From positions 1,302,001 to 1,366,000 of the forward strand of contig NZ_BAABWJ010000001.1 of assembly GCF_040372805.1 (NCBI RefSeq): a stretch of DNA of 64,000 nt, given 5' to 3'. The notes beneath the pieces were generated by a model. That model saw nothing but the letters and a program-made list of their open reading frames with translations, did not search any database and was not told the origin of the DNA. This document shows, one piece after another, positions 1 to 9,148 of this stretch; within the stretch, counting starts at the first letter, position 1; every line of letters begins with the position of its first letter. Both the position numbers and the translations under genes were made by a program. The stretch comes from Pseudoteredinibacter isoporae_A. GTDB taxonomy: Bacteria; Pseudomonadota; Gammaproteobacteria; Pseudomonadales; Cellvibrionaceae.

Positions 1-458
1 AATGCGGTTTCAAATTTCACTGTCCGAATGGCGATGGACGTGTGGAACTTGCGGATATTCACATTGCTGTGCAGAACGCGGTCGATAAATTGTTCATAGG
101 CGCGGATATCTCGCACGGATACCAACAGAATAAAATCCATTTCACCCGTTACTTCATAACATTGGGTGACTTCCCTGGCGTCTTGAAGGGTCTCGCTGAA
201 CGCTCGATAGATATCCCGGCGATCCCGCTCCATCTCGATGCTGACGATCAATTGCAAACCGTGCCCGGCCAAACGCGGGTCCAATACCGCGACCTCTTTC
301 AAAATGATGCCACTGTCGCGCAGTCGTTTGACCCGCTGCAAGCAGGCTGGCGGTGATAGCCCTACTTCAGCTGCCAGTGCCTGATTGGCAATGCGGTTGT
401 TCTCTTGCAGTTGAGAGAGGATGGCAATATCGATACGGTCCAGATTGTGAGATTTCAT
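1..458 (-). CDS. Lrp/AsnC-family transcriptional regulator (3' end cut by window edge)
   Basis: This is the N-terminal 152 residues or so of an Lrp/AsnC regulator. It reads right to left from an ATG at 458-456 and is open to the window edge. Residues 5-60 form the family's helix-turn-helix, with the typical 'LDRIDIAIL' start and a second helix containing 'GLSPPACLQRVKRL'. The remainder is the RAM/AsnC ligand-binding fold, recognisable by 'YEVTGEMDFILLV'. These proteins sense amino acids or other small molecules and bind DNA as dimers or octamers. It is divergent from the Gate-domain membrane protein across an AT-rich gap (459-631) and may control it; that is inference. The missing part should be only a few residues. 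Confidence 0.9.
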   Translation of the reverse strand, partial: MKSHNLDRIDIAILSQLQENNRIANQALAAEVGLSPPACLQRVKRLRDSGIILKEVAVLDPRLAGHGLQLIVSIEMERDRRDIYRAFSETLQDAREVTQCYEVTGEMDFILLVSVRDIRAYEQFIDRVLHSNVNIRKFHTSIAIRTVKFETA

Positions 459-631
459 GGCTGATGCTTTTTAAAAAATTAAATTAGGCTTTAGGAGAAT
501 AATAAATCAAATATTAAGCCAGGGTGCATAACTAAAAAACTTAAGTGTGGAGCAATCAGGCACAATACGGCTCTTTCCAAGTCAGTTTCACGCTGCCCTG
601 TGCGCGGCGGTATTGTGAGGTCTACCTAAGA

Positions 632-1585
632 ATGCAGTCATTTTTACGAGCCTGGGCAGAGGAAACCTATCGGGTTTGCTGGAGCCTGTTCAAAGTCATG
701 TTGCCTGTCGTAGTGGTGGTGAAGGTGCTGGACAACTGGGGATTCAACGACGTACTGGCGGAGTTTTTGGCGCCCCTGATGAATGCGGTGGGCTTGCCGG
801 AATCCATGTCATTGGTGTGGGCGGCAACCATGCTCTCCAATATTTACGCCGGCATGCTGGTGTATGTTCAACTGGGTGAATCTCTGAGTCAGGCTCAGAT
901 CAGCATCCTGGGGGCGTTGATGCTGACTGCCCACGGCTTGCCCGTCGAAGTCGCCATCGCCCGTCAGGCGGGGGTGTCGGTGATGTTCAGCCTTGTGTTA
1001 CGCATTGCCGGTGCCTTGGGTTTTGCCTGGTTGCTCAAGCAGATGTACGCATTCTGGCCCGCTGATCAGGCGGCGGAATTACTCTGGCAACCGGAGATCC
1101 AAGTGGCGACCAGTTGGTGGGCGTGGGTTCAGGAGCAGGTGGTCAGCTTTGTGGTGATTTTTGCGATTGTGGCCTTGCTGCTGGCAGTACTGCGGCTGCT
1201 GCGTATTCTTGGGGTAGAAGCCCTGATGGCCTGGTGCTTGTCTCCGGTATTGCGTTTTTTGGGGATTGCCCGCAGCGCTATGACAATCACGATTACAGGA
1301 ATTACGTTGGGGATGGCTTTCGGTGGGGGAATTCTGATCGATGAGGCTCGCCAGGGGCGAGTTGAGCCAAAGGACGTCTTCAGCGCAATAATGATGTTGA
1401 GCCTGCTCCACAGTTTGGTCGAAGACACCTTGCTGGTGCTCTTGCTTGGGGCCGATTTCAACGCAGTATTCTGGGGGCGCTTAGTGTTCTCCCTAGTTCT
1501 GGTTGCGGTCCTGACGCGTTTGTTCAATCACCGTTCCATCGCCCGCCTTTGTTATCGAGATGTCAGGGTGTCGGACGCGAGGTAG
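632..1585 (+). CDS. Gate-domain (nucleoside recognition family) membrane protein
   Basis: A 317-residue polytopic inner-membrane protein with about eight hydrophobic segments. It carries two copies of the Gate-type sequence, the second marked by 'GITLGMAFGGGILIDEA' followed by a conserved 'LHSLVEDTLL' segment. The family includes the spore maturation proteins SpmA/SpmB and nucleoside-transporter gates, but the substrate of stand-alone members is unknown. The ATG at 632 was chosen because the protein then begins with the amphipathic stretch before the first membrane helix. An in-frame GTG at 545 would add 29 residues of non-membrane sequence without homologous look. The ribosome-binding site is weak (GTGAGG, 12 bases upstream). 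It is divergent from the Lrp-type regulator. Confidence 0.8.
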   Translation: MQSFLRAWAEETYRVCWSLFKVMLPVVVVVKVLDNWGFNDVLAEFLAPLMNAVGLPESMSLVWAATMLSNIYAGMLVYVQLGESLSQAQISILGALMLTAHGLPVEVAIARQAGVSVMFSLVLRIAGALGFAWLLKQMYAFWPADQAAELLWQPEIQVATSWWAWVQEQVVSFVVIFAIVALLLAVLRLLRILGVEALMAWCLSPVLRFLGIARSAMTITITGITLGMAFGGGILIDEARQGRVEPKDVFSAIMMLSLLHSLVEDTLLVLLLGADFNAVFWGRLVFSLVLVAVLTRLFNHRSIARLCYRDVRVSDAR

Positions 1586-1741
1586 TGTTGTTTCGTTCAG
1601 GTTGAGCCGGCTGTTGGTGATTGTGAGCGCCAGTTTATGAGCATTTATGCCAAAAGCCGCTAAAGAACATGACCGTTTATCCGATAGCTCCTATATCAGG
1701 CACGGCGATCAAGCACAGTGCTGCGGACAGGCGAAGCGATC

Positions 1742-2212
1742 ATGGCGAAAGCGTCACACAATCAAAGCAAACAGAAAAAGGTCATAGGCATCATCGTTGG
1801 GGTGGTGTTGGTGGCCATTGCCGTGGGGGCGTTTGTCGCAAACCAGGGGCCTGCATTGGCTGATCCGGATACGTTCAGCGACGGCATTCCGGTCTACGGT
1901 AAGTTGACTCTGAACGATGCCCGCATTGCTTGTGAACGCTACACACGGGTGAGTCTCGGCAAGCAGCTTAAAACCCTTTCAGTGGATACCCGTTCAAGTC
2001 GCCTTGATAAGAAGAAAGGCCAATACCTGGTCTATATGGAAGCGTATCTGTATGAAAACGAAGAAGGCGGTGGCGCCAGCGATCACTATTATGTGAATTG
2101 CGCTTCGGATCGCTCCAAACTCAATCTCGCGAAATACGAGTTGATCAAAAACGAGAATGAGAAGGTGAAAGCCCAACGCAAAGAGAAAGGCAGCCGCTAC
2201 GGTTGGCAATAG
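1742..2212 (+). CDS. Hypothetical single-pass membrane protein
   Basis: I do not recognise this 156-residue protein. It has a lysine-rich cytoplasmic start, one hydrophobic segment at about residues 14-33 ('VIGIIVGVVLVAIAVGAFVA'), and a periplasmic domain of about 120 residues with two cysteines ('ARIACERY' and 'YVNCASD') that could form a disulfide. The C-terminus is strongly basic and charged. The segment lacks a clear signal-peptidase site, so it is probably a signal anchor. The start at 1742 puts the basic residues directly before the membrane segment. It stands alone between the Gate-domain gene and typA, and nothing around it suggests a function. Confidence 0.7.
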   Translation: MAKASHNQSKQKKVIGIIVGVVLVAIAVGAFVANQGPALADPDTFSDGIPVYGKLTLNDARIACERYTRVSLGKQLKTLSVDTRSSRLDKKKGQYLVYMEAYLYENEEGGGASDHYYVNCASDRSKLNLAKYELIKNENEKVKAQRKEKGSRYGWQ

Positions 2213-2380
2213 CCCTTTTGTCCAGGCATCGCTGCCGATTGGGTCTGAGCGATGTTTCCACAAAGTAAGTGAGCACATACTCCCAGTTTGCTGGCGGCCC
2301 CAAAGTCTCCGTATTCTCCCCGGTCAGCTCCCCGGCCGGAAAAAACCAAATTTGGTCATGATTTCGTCAGGCAGTCTCTG

Positions 2381-2386
2381 TATAAT
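2381..2386 (+). promoter_or_regulatory. Candidate -10 box for typA
   Basis: A perfect TATAAT lies 52 bases upstream of the typA GTG start. No -35 element sits at the usual 16-18 base spacing (a TTGGTC at 2352 is 23 bases away), so this is only a plausible promoter. Apart from this, 2213-2437 shows nothing recognisable. Confidence 0.4.
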
Positions 2387-2437
2387 GCCGCCCCTTCTTA
2401 AGCCCAGCAGGGCAGATTTTTAGAGAGATACATCATA

Positions 2438-4255
2438 GTGATCGAGAATTTACGCAATATTGCCATTATTGCCCACGTTGACCATGGCAAAACCACCCTG
2501 GTGGATAAACTGCTTAGCCAGTCAGGTACTTTGAGCCGCCGCGACGAAGGCGCCGAGCGCGTGATGGACTCCAATGACCAGGAGAAAGAGCGCGGCATTA
2601 CCATCCTGGCCAAAAATACCGCGATTGAGTGGAATGGTTACCGCATCAATATCGTAGACACCCCTGGGCACGCCGACTTCGGCGGTGAGGTAGAGCGTGT
2701 ACTGTCGATGGTTGACTCGGTTTTGCTGTTGGTTGATGCCGTAGATGGTCCAATGCCCCAAACCCGCTTTGTAACCTCTAAAGCGTTCGAGAAGGGTTTG
2801 AACCCTATCGTTGTCGTGAACAAGGTTGACCGCCCAGGCGCTCGTCCTGACTGGGTTATCGATCAGGTTTTCGATTTGTTTGATCGCCTGGGTGCGACAG
2901 ACGAGCAGCTGGATTTCCCGATCATCTATGCCTCAGCTCTGAATGGTGTTGCCGGTCATGAACCTGATGACCTGGCGGAAGATATGACGCCATTGTTTGA
3001 GATGATCACCGAGCGAGTATCGGCACCGAATGTAGACCCTGAAGCGCCTTTCCAAATGCAGATTTCTGCACTGGATTACGACAGCTATGTGGGTGTAATC
3101 GGTGTGGGTCGAATTACCCGTGGTACTTTGAAGCCGAACCAGCAAGTGGTTATTGCCCAAGCCGATGGCTCTACCCGTAAAGGTAAAGTCCTGAACGTAA
3201 AAGGCTACCTGGGCCTGGATCGTGTTGACACCGAGCTGGCCAGCGCGGGTGATATTGTTTGCATTAATGGTATTGATGGTCTGGGCATTTCTGACACGCT
3301 GTGTGATCCGGAAAATGTTGAAGCTTTGCCAGCACTCAGTGTTGATGAGCCAACGGTATCGATGACCTTTATGGTAAACGATTCACCATTCGCCGGTTTG
3401 GAAGGCAAGCTGGTTACCTCGCGCAACATTAAAGAGCGTTTGGATCAGGAACTGATTCACAACGTTGCTCTGCGTGTACAACAGGGCGACAGTGCTGATA
3501 AATTTATTGTCTCCGGTCGTGGTGAATTGCACTTGTCAGTGTTGATTGAAACCATGCGCCGTGAAGGTTTCGAGATGGGTGTTTCCCGCCCTGAAGTTAT
3601 TCAGAAAGAAATCGATGGCGTTATGCAAGAGCCGTTTGAAGCTGTTGTTATTGATGTGGAAGAGCAGCATCAAGGTGCGGTGATGGAAGAGTTGGGTCTG
3701 CGTAAAGCGGAAATGACCAACATGGAGCCTGACGGTAAAGGTCGCGTTAAATTGGAATTCATCGTTCCGTCACGCGGTTTGATTGGTTTCCGTGGTTTGT
3801 TCCTGACCTTAACCTCTGGATCCGGCATCATGACCAGCATCTTCGATCACTACGGTGAAGTGAAGCAAGGTGAAGTGGCCAAACGTCAAAACGGCGTATT
3901 GGTTTCCATGGTGAAAGGGAAAACCTTGAGCTACTCACTGTACAGTTTGCAGGATCGTGGTCGTTTATTCCTTGGGCACGGTGTGGATATTTATGAAGGC
4001 CAGATCATCGGTATTCATTCACGTAGCAACGATTTGGCTGTGAACCCAACCAAAGGTAAACAGCTGACCAACGTACGTGCATCCGGTACTGATGAGGCGA
4101 CTATTCTGACACCACCAATCAAGCACACGCTTGAGCAGGCGCTGGAATTTATTGAAGATGACGAGTTGGTGGAAGTCACCCCTGAAAGCATCCGTCTGCG
4201 TAAAAAGCTGTTGACTGAAAACGAGCGTAAACGCGCGAAAAACGCCGCCAAGTAG
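2438..4255 (+). CDS. typA: Ribosome-associated GTPase TypA/BipA
   Basis: TypA/BipA is a translational GTPase that binds the 70S ribosome and supports 50S assembly and growth under stress or cold. At 605 residues it has the usual length. The G domain shows G1 'AHVDHGKTT' (12-20), the effector threonine in 'ERGITI' (51-56), 'DTPGH' (74-78) and 'NKVD' (128-131). An EF-Tu-like domain II, EF-G-like domains III and V, and the BipA-specific C-terminal domain with 'PIKHTLEQALEFIEDDELVE' follow. Translation starts at GTG. The gene is monocistronic and ends in a strong hairpin terminator. It is normal in every visible respect. Confidence 0.97.
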   Translation: MIENLRNIAIIAHVDHGKTTLVDKLLSQSGTLSRRDEGAERVMDSNDQEKERGITILAKNTAIEWNGYRINIVDTPGHADFGGEVERVLSMVDSVLLLVDAVDGPMPQTRFVTSKAFEKGLNPIVVVNKVDRPGARPDWVIDQVFDLFDRLGATDEQLDFPIIYASALNGVAGHEPDDLAEDMTPLFEMITERVSAPNVDPEAPFQMQISALDYDSYVGVIGVGRITRGTLKPNQQVVIAQADGSTRKGKVLNVKGYLGLDRVDTELASAGDIVCINGIDGLGISDTLCDPENVEALPALSVDEPTVSMTFMVNDSPFAGLEGKLVTSRNIKERLDQELIHNVALRVQQGDSADKFIVSGRGELHLSVLIETMRREGFEMGVSRPEVIQKEIDGVMQEPFEAVVIDVEEQHQGAVMEELGLRKAEMTNMEPDGKGRVKLEFIVPSRGLIGFRGLFLTLTSGSGIMTSIFDHYGEVKQGEVAKRQNGVLVSMVKGKTLSYSLYSLQDRGRLFLGHGVDIYEGQIIGIHSRSNDLAVNPTKGKQLTNVRASGTDEATILTPPIKHTLEQALEFIEDDELVEVTPESIRLRKKLLTENERKRAKNAAK

Positions 4256-4273
4256 TTTACAAACTGCTGAGCG

Positions 4274-4309
4274 AAAAAAACCGATGTCGTTAACGGCATC
4301 GGTTTTTTT
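4274..4309 (+). terminator. Rho-independent terminator after typA (works both ways)
   Basis: The perfect stem A7-CCGATG/CATCGG-T7 encloses a short inner dyad (CGTTAACG). The A- and T-tracts make it suitable for both typA and the convergent EamA gene, whose stop codon is 34 bases further on. Confidence 0.9.
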
Positions 4310-4343
4310 ATGTCTGTCGAACATGGGGCTGTGTTCTGAAACT

Positions 4344-5285
4344 CTAATCCAGGCTCGGGCTGCTGGTTTGGTCCAGTGGTTGCATTTTGGCTTTTCGGCG
4401 CCCGCCAAGCTCCGCATAGAGCATGGCGCTGATGATCAGGCCGGCACCAATCCATCCTTTGACGCCGAGTTGCTCGTCCAAAAAAATATACGCAAATAAA
4501 TGGGCGAAGATGGGTTCCAGTGCAAACACCAGCGCTACCTTGTGAGGCTCAAGCAAACGTTGGCTTGAGGTTTGTGCCCAGTAGGCGAAGGCGCTGCCCA
4601 GAATGGCGGAATACAGAATCGCCTGAATAACGATGCTACTGCTTAGTTGTTCCAGCAGTGGAGGATATTCCTGGGTTTCGCCAATGCCTAAAACGGCGGC
4701 GATGGCGCTGTACACCGCCACGGCCGCCAGTTGATACACGCTCAGTAATACCACCGGATAACGATCGGCATAACGGTCGGTGAAGCAGATGTGTGAGGCG
4801 AAGCAAATGGCGCAGACGGTGATCAGAATGTCGCCGCTGTTAAATTCCAGTTTGTCTCCCACCGTCAGCATGTAGAGGCCGGCAGTGGCAAGAGCGACAC
4901 TGATCCAGACGGCTTTGTCCACGTGTTTGCGGAACAATAAAAAAGCGATGACAGGGGTTAATGGAACACACAGGCCGGTAATAAAGCCGGCATTGGAGAC
5001 GCTGGTGTACAACATGCCCTGGGTTTGCGTGCTGAAGCCTAAAAACAACAACAGGCCGAGGCCAAAACCGACCTTAAGTACCGGGCCGTGCCCACTGAAG
5101 CTTGAACGCTCCCTGGAAACCCACCACAGAGGTAACAGGCACAGAGCTGCCAAGCCAAAGCGGAAAGTATTGAAGGTATTGACGGCCACAATATCGATGG
5201 CTTTGTCGATAACCACAAAGCCGCCGCCCCAGATAATGTTCACCATCACCAGGGCCCAAAATGCCGAAACTCCAGAGCGAATCAT
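4344..5285 (-). CDS. EamA-domain (DMT superfamily) exporter
   Basis: A 313-residue inner-membrane protein with ten predicted membrane helices in two EamA repeats, the layout of drug/metabolite exporters such as RhtA or YdcZ-type permeases. The first repeat begins with 'MVNIIWGGGFVVIDKAI' and the second ends in 'ALEPIFAHLFAYIFLDEQLG', a strong EamA signature. The C-terminal tail is basic and cytoplasmic. The substrate cannot be told from sequence; amino acids and other small metabolites are typical. It lies 63 bases upstream of the tag gene's stop, on the same strand, so the two may share a transcript from the tag side. Confidence 0.88.
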   Translation of the reverse strand: MIRSGVSAFWALVMVNIIWGGGFVVIDKAIDIVAVNTFNTFRFGLAALCLLPLWWVSRERSSFSGHGPVLKVGFGLGLLLFLGFSTQTQGMLYTSVSNAGFITGLCVPLTPVIAFLLFRKHVDKAVWISVALATAGLYMLTVGDKLEFNSGDILITVCAICFASHICFTDRYADRYPVVLLSVYQLAAVAVYSAIAAVLGIGETQEYPPLLEQLSSSIVIQAILYSAILGSAFAYWAQTSSQRLLEPHKVALVFALEPIFAHLFAYIFLDEQLGVKGWIGAGLIISAMLYAELGGRRKAKMQPLDQTSSPSLD

Positions 5286-5348
5286 CGTATAAACCTGCTA
5301 AATATGACGCAAAGCAGACCATGGTATCAGAACCACGAAGCAGGGTCT

Positions 5349-5942
5349 TTAGCGCGCCAGTTTGTTTACTTGGGTGCGGCGGAAGCAATCTTGGCTGTGA
5401 TCGTTCACCAGGCCGCAGGCCTGCATGTGGGCATAACAGATGGTTGAACCAAAGAACTTGAAGCCCCGCTTTTTCAAGTCTTTGCTGATGGCATCCGAGA
5501 TGTCGGTGGTCGCGGGATATTCTTCCAATTTGCTGATCTTGTTCTTAATGGGTTTGTGGTCGACGTAAGCCCACATATAGTCGCTGAAACTGCCGAATTC
5601 CTTTTGGATATCCAGAAAGACTTGGGCGTTGCTGATAGCGGCTTCGATTTTTCCACGGTGTCGAATGATGCCTGGGTTTTGCACCAATTCATCAACCTTA
5701 GCGGTATCGAACTTGGCAACTTTTTTGGCATTAAAGTTCGCAAAGGCCTTGCGATAACCCTCGCGACGCTGAAGCACGGTGTACCAGCTGAGCCCGGCCT
5801 GGGCTGATTCCAAAATCAGGAATTCGAACATGACCTTGTCGTCGTAAACGGGAACGCCCCACTCCTCATCATGATATCGCACATAATCTTCTTTACTGGT
5901 GTCTAGCCATGGGCAGCGGCAGGGGGATTTTTTGCTTGGCAT
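5349..5942 (-). CDS. tag: DNA-3-methyladenine glycosylase I
   Basis: Tag removes 3-methyladenine from alkylated DNA as the first step of base excision repair. The 197 residues include the Tag zinc snap: Cys10 in 'CPW', His24 in 'YHDEEWG', and His182/Cys186 in 'VNDHSQDC'. They also include the alkylbase pocket region 'ESAQAGLSW' and the helix-hairpin-helix 'NPGIIRHRGKI'. The ATG at 5942 is preceded at a good distance by AAGGAG, which decides the start over an in-frame codon ten residues upstream. It is divergent from pip, with 163 bases between the two starts. Confidence 0.95.
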   Translation of the reverse strand: MPSKKSPCRCPWLDTSKEDYVRYHDEEWGVPVYDDKVMFEFLILESAQAGLSWYTVLQRREGYRKAFANFNAKKVAKFDTAKVDELVQNPGIIRHRGKIEAAISNAQVFLDIQKEFGSFSDYMWAYVDHKPIKNKISKLEEYPATTDISDAISKDLKKRGFKFFGSTICYAHMQACGLVNDHSQDCFRRTQVNKLAR

Positions 5943-6105
5943 GAATGCTCTCCTTATTGACCTGCTTATCATAAGGGCATGGCTTTTTAGGGCAAGGGCC
6001 GTTTCTTTGATATGCTTGCAAAACTGTCAGGAGAATAACTTCTATACTGTTCCTGAGGCTCGTTTTAGCCTGTTGTCATTCATAACGCCAGGAGTGCTTG
6101 TACCT

Positions 6106-7077
6106 ATGTTGATGCTCTATCCTTCCATCAAGCCCTATAAGACGTTTTATTTGTCCGTTTCGGATGGCCATCAACTGTATGTTGAGGAGTGTGGAAATCC
6201 AGAGGGAATTCCGGTGCTGTTTGTTCATGGCGGGCCCGGGGGCGGATGCAGTCAGAAAGACCGATGCTTCTTTGACCCGGAAATGTATCGAATCATTTTG
6301 TTCGATCAGCGTGGGGCTGGACGCTCTTTGCCCCATGCTGAACTGGAAGCCAATAACACCCAGAAGCTGATTGACGATATTGAGCAGATTCGTGAGCGTC
6401 TGGAGGTTGAACAATGGGTGCTATTTGGTGGCTCCTGGGGGTCAACCCTGAGTCTGCTCTATGCCCAAGCGCATGCCGATAAGGTCATGGGCATGATTCT
6501 GCGTGGGATCTTTTTATGTCGAGATCGGGATCTGCAATGGTTTTACCAAGAGGGTGCCCACCACATTTTTCCCGATTATTGGCAAGACTATGAAGAGATT
6601 ATCCCGCCGGCTGAACGGGAGAACATGATCTCGGCTTATTATCGACGCCTCACCGGAAGTGATGAATTGGCAAAAATGAACGCTGCCAAGCACTGGTCGT
6701 TGTGGGAAGGGCGTTGTTCTACCCTAAGACCCAGCGCTGATAAGGAAGCGCATTTTTCAGATCCCCATGTGGCTTTGGCGATGGCGCGCATCGAAGCGCA
6801 TTATTTCGTAAACGATGCCTTTATCGAGCAGAACCAGATTATTGATCATGCCGATAAGTTGGCGGGTATCCCAACCACTATTGTTCACGGGCGTTACGAT
6901 ATGGTGTGCCCCTTGGACAATGCGGTGAGTCTGTATGATGCTCTGCCAGATTCCGAGTTGCATATTATTCGTGATGCAGGCCATGCCTCGAGCGAACCGA
7001 GCATTACTGATGCGCTGGTTCGAGCCACGGAAGAGATGGCTGAGCGCTTCAAGGGGGATTTTCATCGCGGCGCGTAG
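6106..7077 (+). CDS. pip: Proline iminopeptidase (prolyl aminopeptidase)
   Basis: A cytoplasmic alpha/beta-hydrolase of peptidase family S33 that removes N-terminal proline from peptides. The 323-residue protein shows the oxyanion-hole motif 'HGGPGGGC' (41-48), the nucleophile elbow 'GGSWGS' with Ser110, the acid in 'GRYDMVCP' (Asp265) and the base in 'DAGHAS' (His293). The start at 6106 has AGGAG 11 bases upstream. The in-frame sequence before it does not belong to the family. dtd follows 104 bases downstream, a pairing also seen in Pseudomonas. Confidence 0.95.
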   Translation: MLMLYPSIKPYKTFYLSVSDGHQLYVEECGNPEGIPVLFVHGGPGGGCSQKDRCFFDPEMYRIILFDQRGAGRSLPHAELEANNTQKLIDDIEQIRERLEVEQWVLFGGSWGSTLSLLYAQAHADKVMGMILRGIFLCRDRDLQWFYQEGAHHIFPDYWQDYEEIIPPAERENMISAYYRRLTGSDELAKMNAAKHWSLWEGRCSTLRPSADKEAHFSDPHVALAMARIEAHYFVNDAFIEQNQIIDHADKLAGIPTTIVHGRYDMVCPLDNAVSLYDALPDSELHIIRDAGHASSEPSITDALVRATEEMAERFKGDFHRGA

Positions 7078-7181
7078 TTCGCGGGATATTGATCTTTTAG
7101 GAATAAGCCGCACAATGCGCAGTGTGGCAAACCCCCATTCAGAGGCAGCCCTTATCGGTTGCCTTTTTAGTAAGGACAAAT

Positions 7182-7622
7182 GTGAAAGGTTTAATTCAAA
7201 GAGTTCGTCATGCCAATGTTGTAATTGATGGCGAAGAAGTTGGTGCGATTGAACAGGGTATTCTGTTATTGCTGGGCATTGAGAAACATGACACTGAAGA
7301 GCAGGCGGATAAGCTGCTCGATAAGTTGCTTAAATATCGCATTTTTTCTGATGCGGAAGAGCGTATGAATTTGAGCGTGAGTGATATTGAAGGTGGTGTG
7401 TTGGCGATTTCTCAATTTACCTTGGCGGCGGAAACTAAAAAAGGTTTGCGGCCCGGTTTTTCAACGGCCAAACCTCCAGCGGAAGCCGAAGTGTTGTACG
7501 ATTATTTTGTACAACGTTTGCGGGATAAACATCAAGGCAAGGTTGCCAGTGGTCAGTTTGGTGCGGATATGAAGGTCAGTCTCTGCAACGATGGGCCGGT
7601 GACGTTTATGTTGGAAATGTAA
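7182..7622 (+). CDS. dtd: D-aminoacyl-tRNA deacylase
   Basis: Dtd hydrolyses D-amino acids (and glycine mischarged on tRNA-Ala) from tRNA, protecting translation. The 146 residues match the usual length of about 145. Both active-site motifs of the dimer are present: 'SQFTL' (77-81) and the Gly-cisPro loop 'GPVT' (138-141). The start is a GTG with TAAGGA six bases upstream, giving the family's 'MKGLIQRV' N-terminus. A reading frame opening earlier at 7122 runs through the intergenic region and is not supported. No clear terminator separates it from the convergent tat genes. Confidence 0.95.
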   Translation: MKGLIQRVRHANVVIDGEEVGAIEQGILLLLGIEKHDTEEQADKLLDKLLKYRIFSDAEERMNLSVSDIEGGVLAISQFTLAAETKKGLRPGFSTAKPPAEAEVLYDYFVQRLRDKHQGKVASGQFGADMKVSLCNDGPVTFMLEM

Positions 7623-7690
7623 CACTATGGTGGAGCTGGGCCTTGATATCGTCTTGCCTCACCTATTTTGCTCGTCACGAAGGAAACGCC

Positions 7691-8437
7691 TTAGGTATTG
7701 TCTTTCGAACGCACCAGCATTTTACCCATAACAATGCCCACCTCAAACAATAGCCACATCGGTAACGCCAGCAGCAGCTGGGAAATAACATCGGGTGGTG
7801 TCAGCAACATGCCAAGAATAAAACAGCCGACAATAATGTAAGGCCGCTTCTCGCCCAGGCTTTCCGGTGTGCTGACGCCGGCAGAAATCAGAATGAACGT
7901 GGCGATAGGGATCTCAAAGGCCATGCCGAAGGCAAAAAACAATTTGAGAATAAAATCCAGATAGCTGCCCATATCCGTCATGACTGAGACGCCTTCCGGA
8001 GCTACTGAGGTGAAAAAGCCAAACACCAGTGGAAACACCACATAATAAGCAAAGGCGACACCGGCGTAGAACAGCACAACGCTAGAAGCAAAAATCGGCA
8101 AGGCCAACTGGCGCTCTTCTTTGTACATCGCGGGGGCGATGAACTGCCATATTTGATAAATCAGAAAGGGCATCGATACAAAGATGGAAGCAAACAGGGT
8201 CAGCTTAAAGGGCGTTAAAAATGGCGCAGCGACTTCAGTCGCAATCATGCCGGCGCCCTCGGGCAAGAATTTTTGCAGTGGAGCGGCTACGAAGGTGTAA
8301 ATATCGTTGGCAAAATAAAACAAGCCGGCAAAGACCAGTAATACGATGAGGATGCAGCGCAGAAGGCGATCGCGTAACTCGATAAGATGTTGAACAAGAG
8401 GTTGCTCAACATCTTGTTGTTCATTGGTTTCGCTCAT
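7691..8437 (-). CDS. tatC: Twin-arginine translocase subunit TatC
   Basis: TatC is the receptor of the Tat pathway, which exports folded proteins bearing an RR signal peptide. The 248 residues contain six membrane helices. The conserved N-terminal 'LIELRDRLL' and the first periplasmic loop, with the essential 'FMTEV-like' position written here as 'MIATEVAAPF', form the signal-peptide site. The start codon overlaps the tatB stop by four bases (ATGA), indicating translational coupling. It is the last gene of the tatABC unit and probably of a longer ubi-his-tat transcript. Confidence 0.96.
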   Translation of the reverse strand: MSETNEQQDVEQPLVQHLIELRDRLLRCILIVLLVFAGLFYFANDIYTFVAAPLQKFLPEGAGMIATEVAAPFLTPFKLTLFASIFVSMPFLIYQIWQFIAPAMYKEERQLALPIFASSVVLFYAGVAFAYYVVFPLVFGFFTSVAPEGVSVMTDMGSYLDFILKLFFAFGMAFEIPIATFILISAGVSTPESLGEKRPYIIVGCFILGMLLTPPDVISQLLLALPMWLLFEVGIVMGKMLVRSKDNT

Positions 8438-8841
8438 GATGGTGTTTTGCTGTTCTCTGGCTGGGCGTTAGCTGAACGGGTTTCGCTTGCAGGCTCAGGA
8501 GCTTGCTCGGCGGGCGTGTGTTCGGCGTTGTCCGGCTGGGTATTCTCTGCAGGATCGCTGTGGCTTGAGTGATGACCTGACTCTTCAAGATCGAGGCTTT
8601 TGTTCATCTCGGCTTCGGCGCGCGCCAGACGTTGCATGACTTCTTCATTGTGCAATTGGCGGCGAATATCATCAGCACCAATTTGTTGCTCAATTTCCTG
8701 GCGCGTGTCGCTGATGCTGCGTTTAATGCGGCCCCAGTACAACGCCAACTTACGCAGTGTTCCAGGCAAACGCTCCGGCCCGATGACCACCAAGCCAACG
8801 ACCGCAATCAGCAACAGTTCAAAAAAGCCAATATCAAACAT
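8434..8841 (-). CDS. tatB: Sec-independent translocase protein TatB
   Basis: TatB forms the substrate-binding complex with TatC at the inner membrane. The 135-residue protein has the short N-terminal membrane helix with 'FDIGFFELLLIAVVGLVVIG', the conserved 'GPERLP' hinge, an amphipathic helix, and an acidic, proline-rich low-complexity tail from about residue 85. It lies five bases after tatA and overlaps tatC by four. The length and charge of the tail vary widely in this family, so nothing is unusual. Confidence 0.95.
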   Translation of the reverse strand: MFDIGFFELLLIAVVGLVVIGPERLPGTLRKLALYWGRIKRSISDTRQEIEQQIGADDIRRQLHNEEVMQRLARAEAEMNKSLDLEESGHHSSHSDPAENTQPDNAEHTPAEQAPEPASETRSANAQPENSKTPS

Positions 8842-8846
8842 GGAGA

Positions 8847-9098
8847 TTACTTATCGGCTTTTTCAGTTTCAGTTTTTTCAGCGTTCACACTCTCGCTGCT
8901 GTCTTTTTCAACTGCTTTGGGCGTTTCTTCCTGATCTTTGTTTTCAGCGTTGTCTTCATCGCTCATGGCTTTCTTGAAACCCTTGATGGCACCGCCCAGG
9001 TCACCGCCCAGATTCTTCAGACGTTTGGTTCCGAACAACAGCAGTACGATCACCAGAATGATCAACAGCTGCCAAATGCTAATTCCACCTAAACCCAT
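8847..9098 (-). CDS. tatA: Sec-independent translocase protein TatA
   Basis: TatA oligomerises to form the translocation channel or patch for folded proteins. The 83 residues consist of a membrane helix starting 'GISIWQLLIILVIVLLLFG', the invariant 'FGTKRLKNLGGDLG' hinge and amphipathic helix, and an acidic tail rich in Lys, Glu and Asp. It opens the tatABC unit, 50 bases after hisE on the same strand. The association of tatA with hisIE is also seen in Pseudomonas. Confidence 0.95.
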   Translation of the reverse strand: MGLGGISIWQLLIILVIVLLLFGTKRLKNLGGDLGGAIKGFKKAMSDEDNAENKDQEETPKAVEKDSSESVNAEKTETEKADK

Positions 9099-9148
9099 AA
9101 TAACTTCCTCGCTCTATAGATCGTGCAACGCTCTATGACGGTCGTTGC

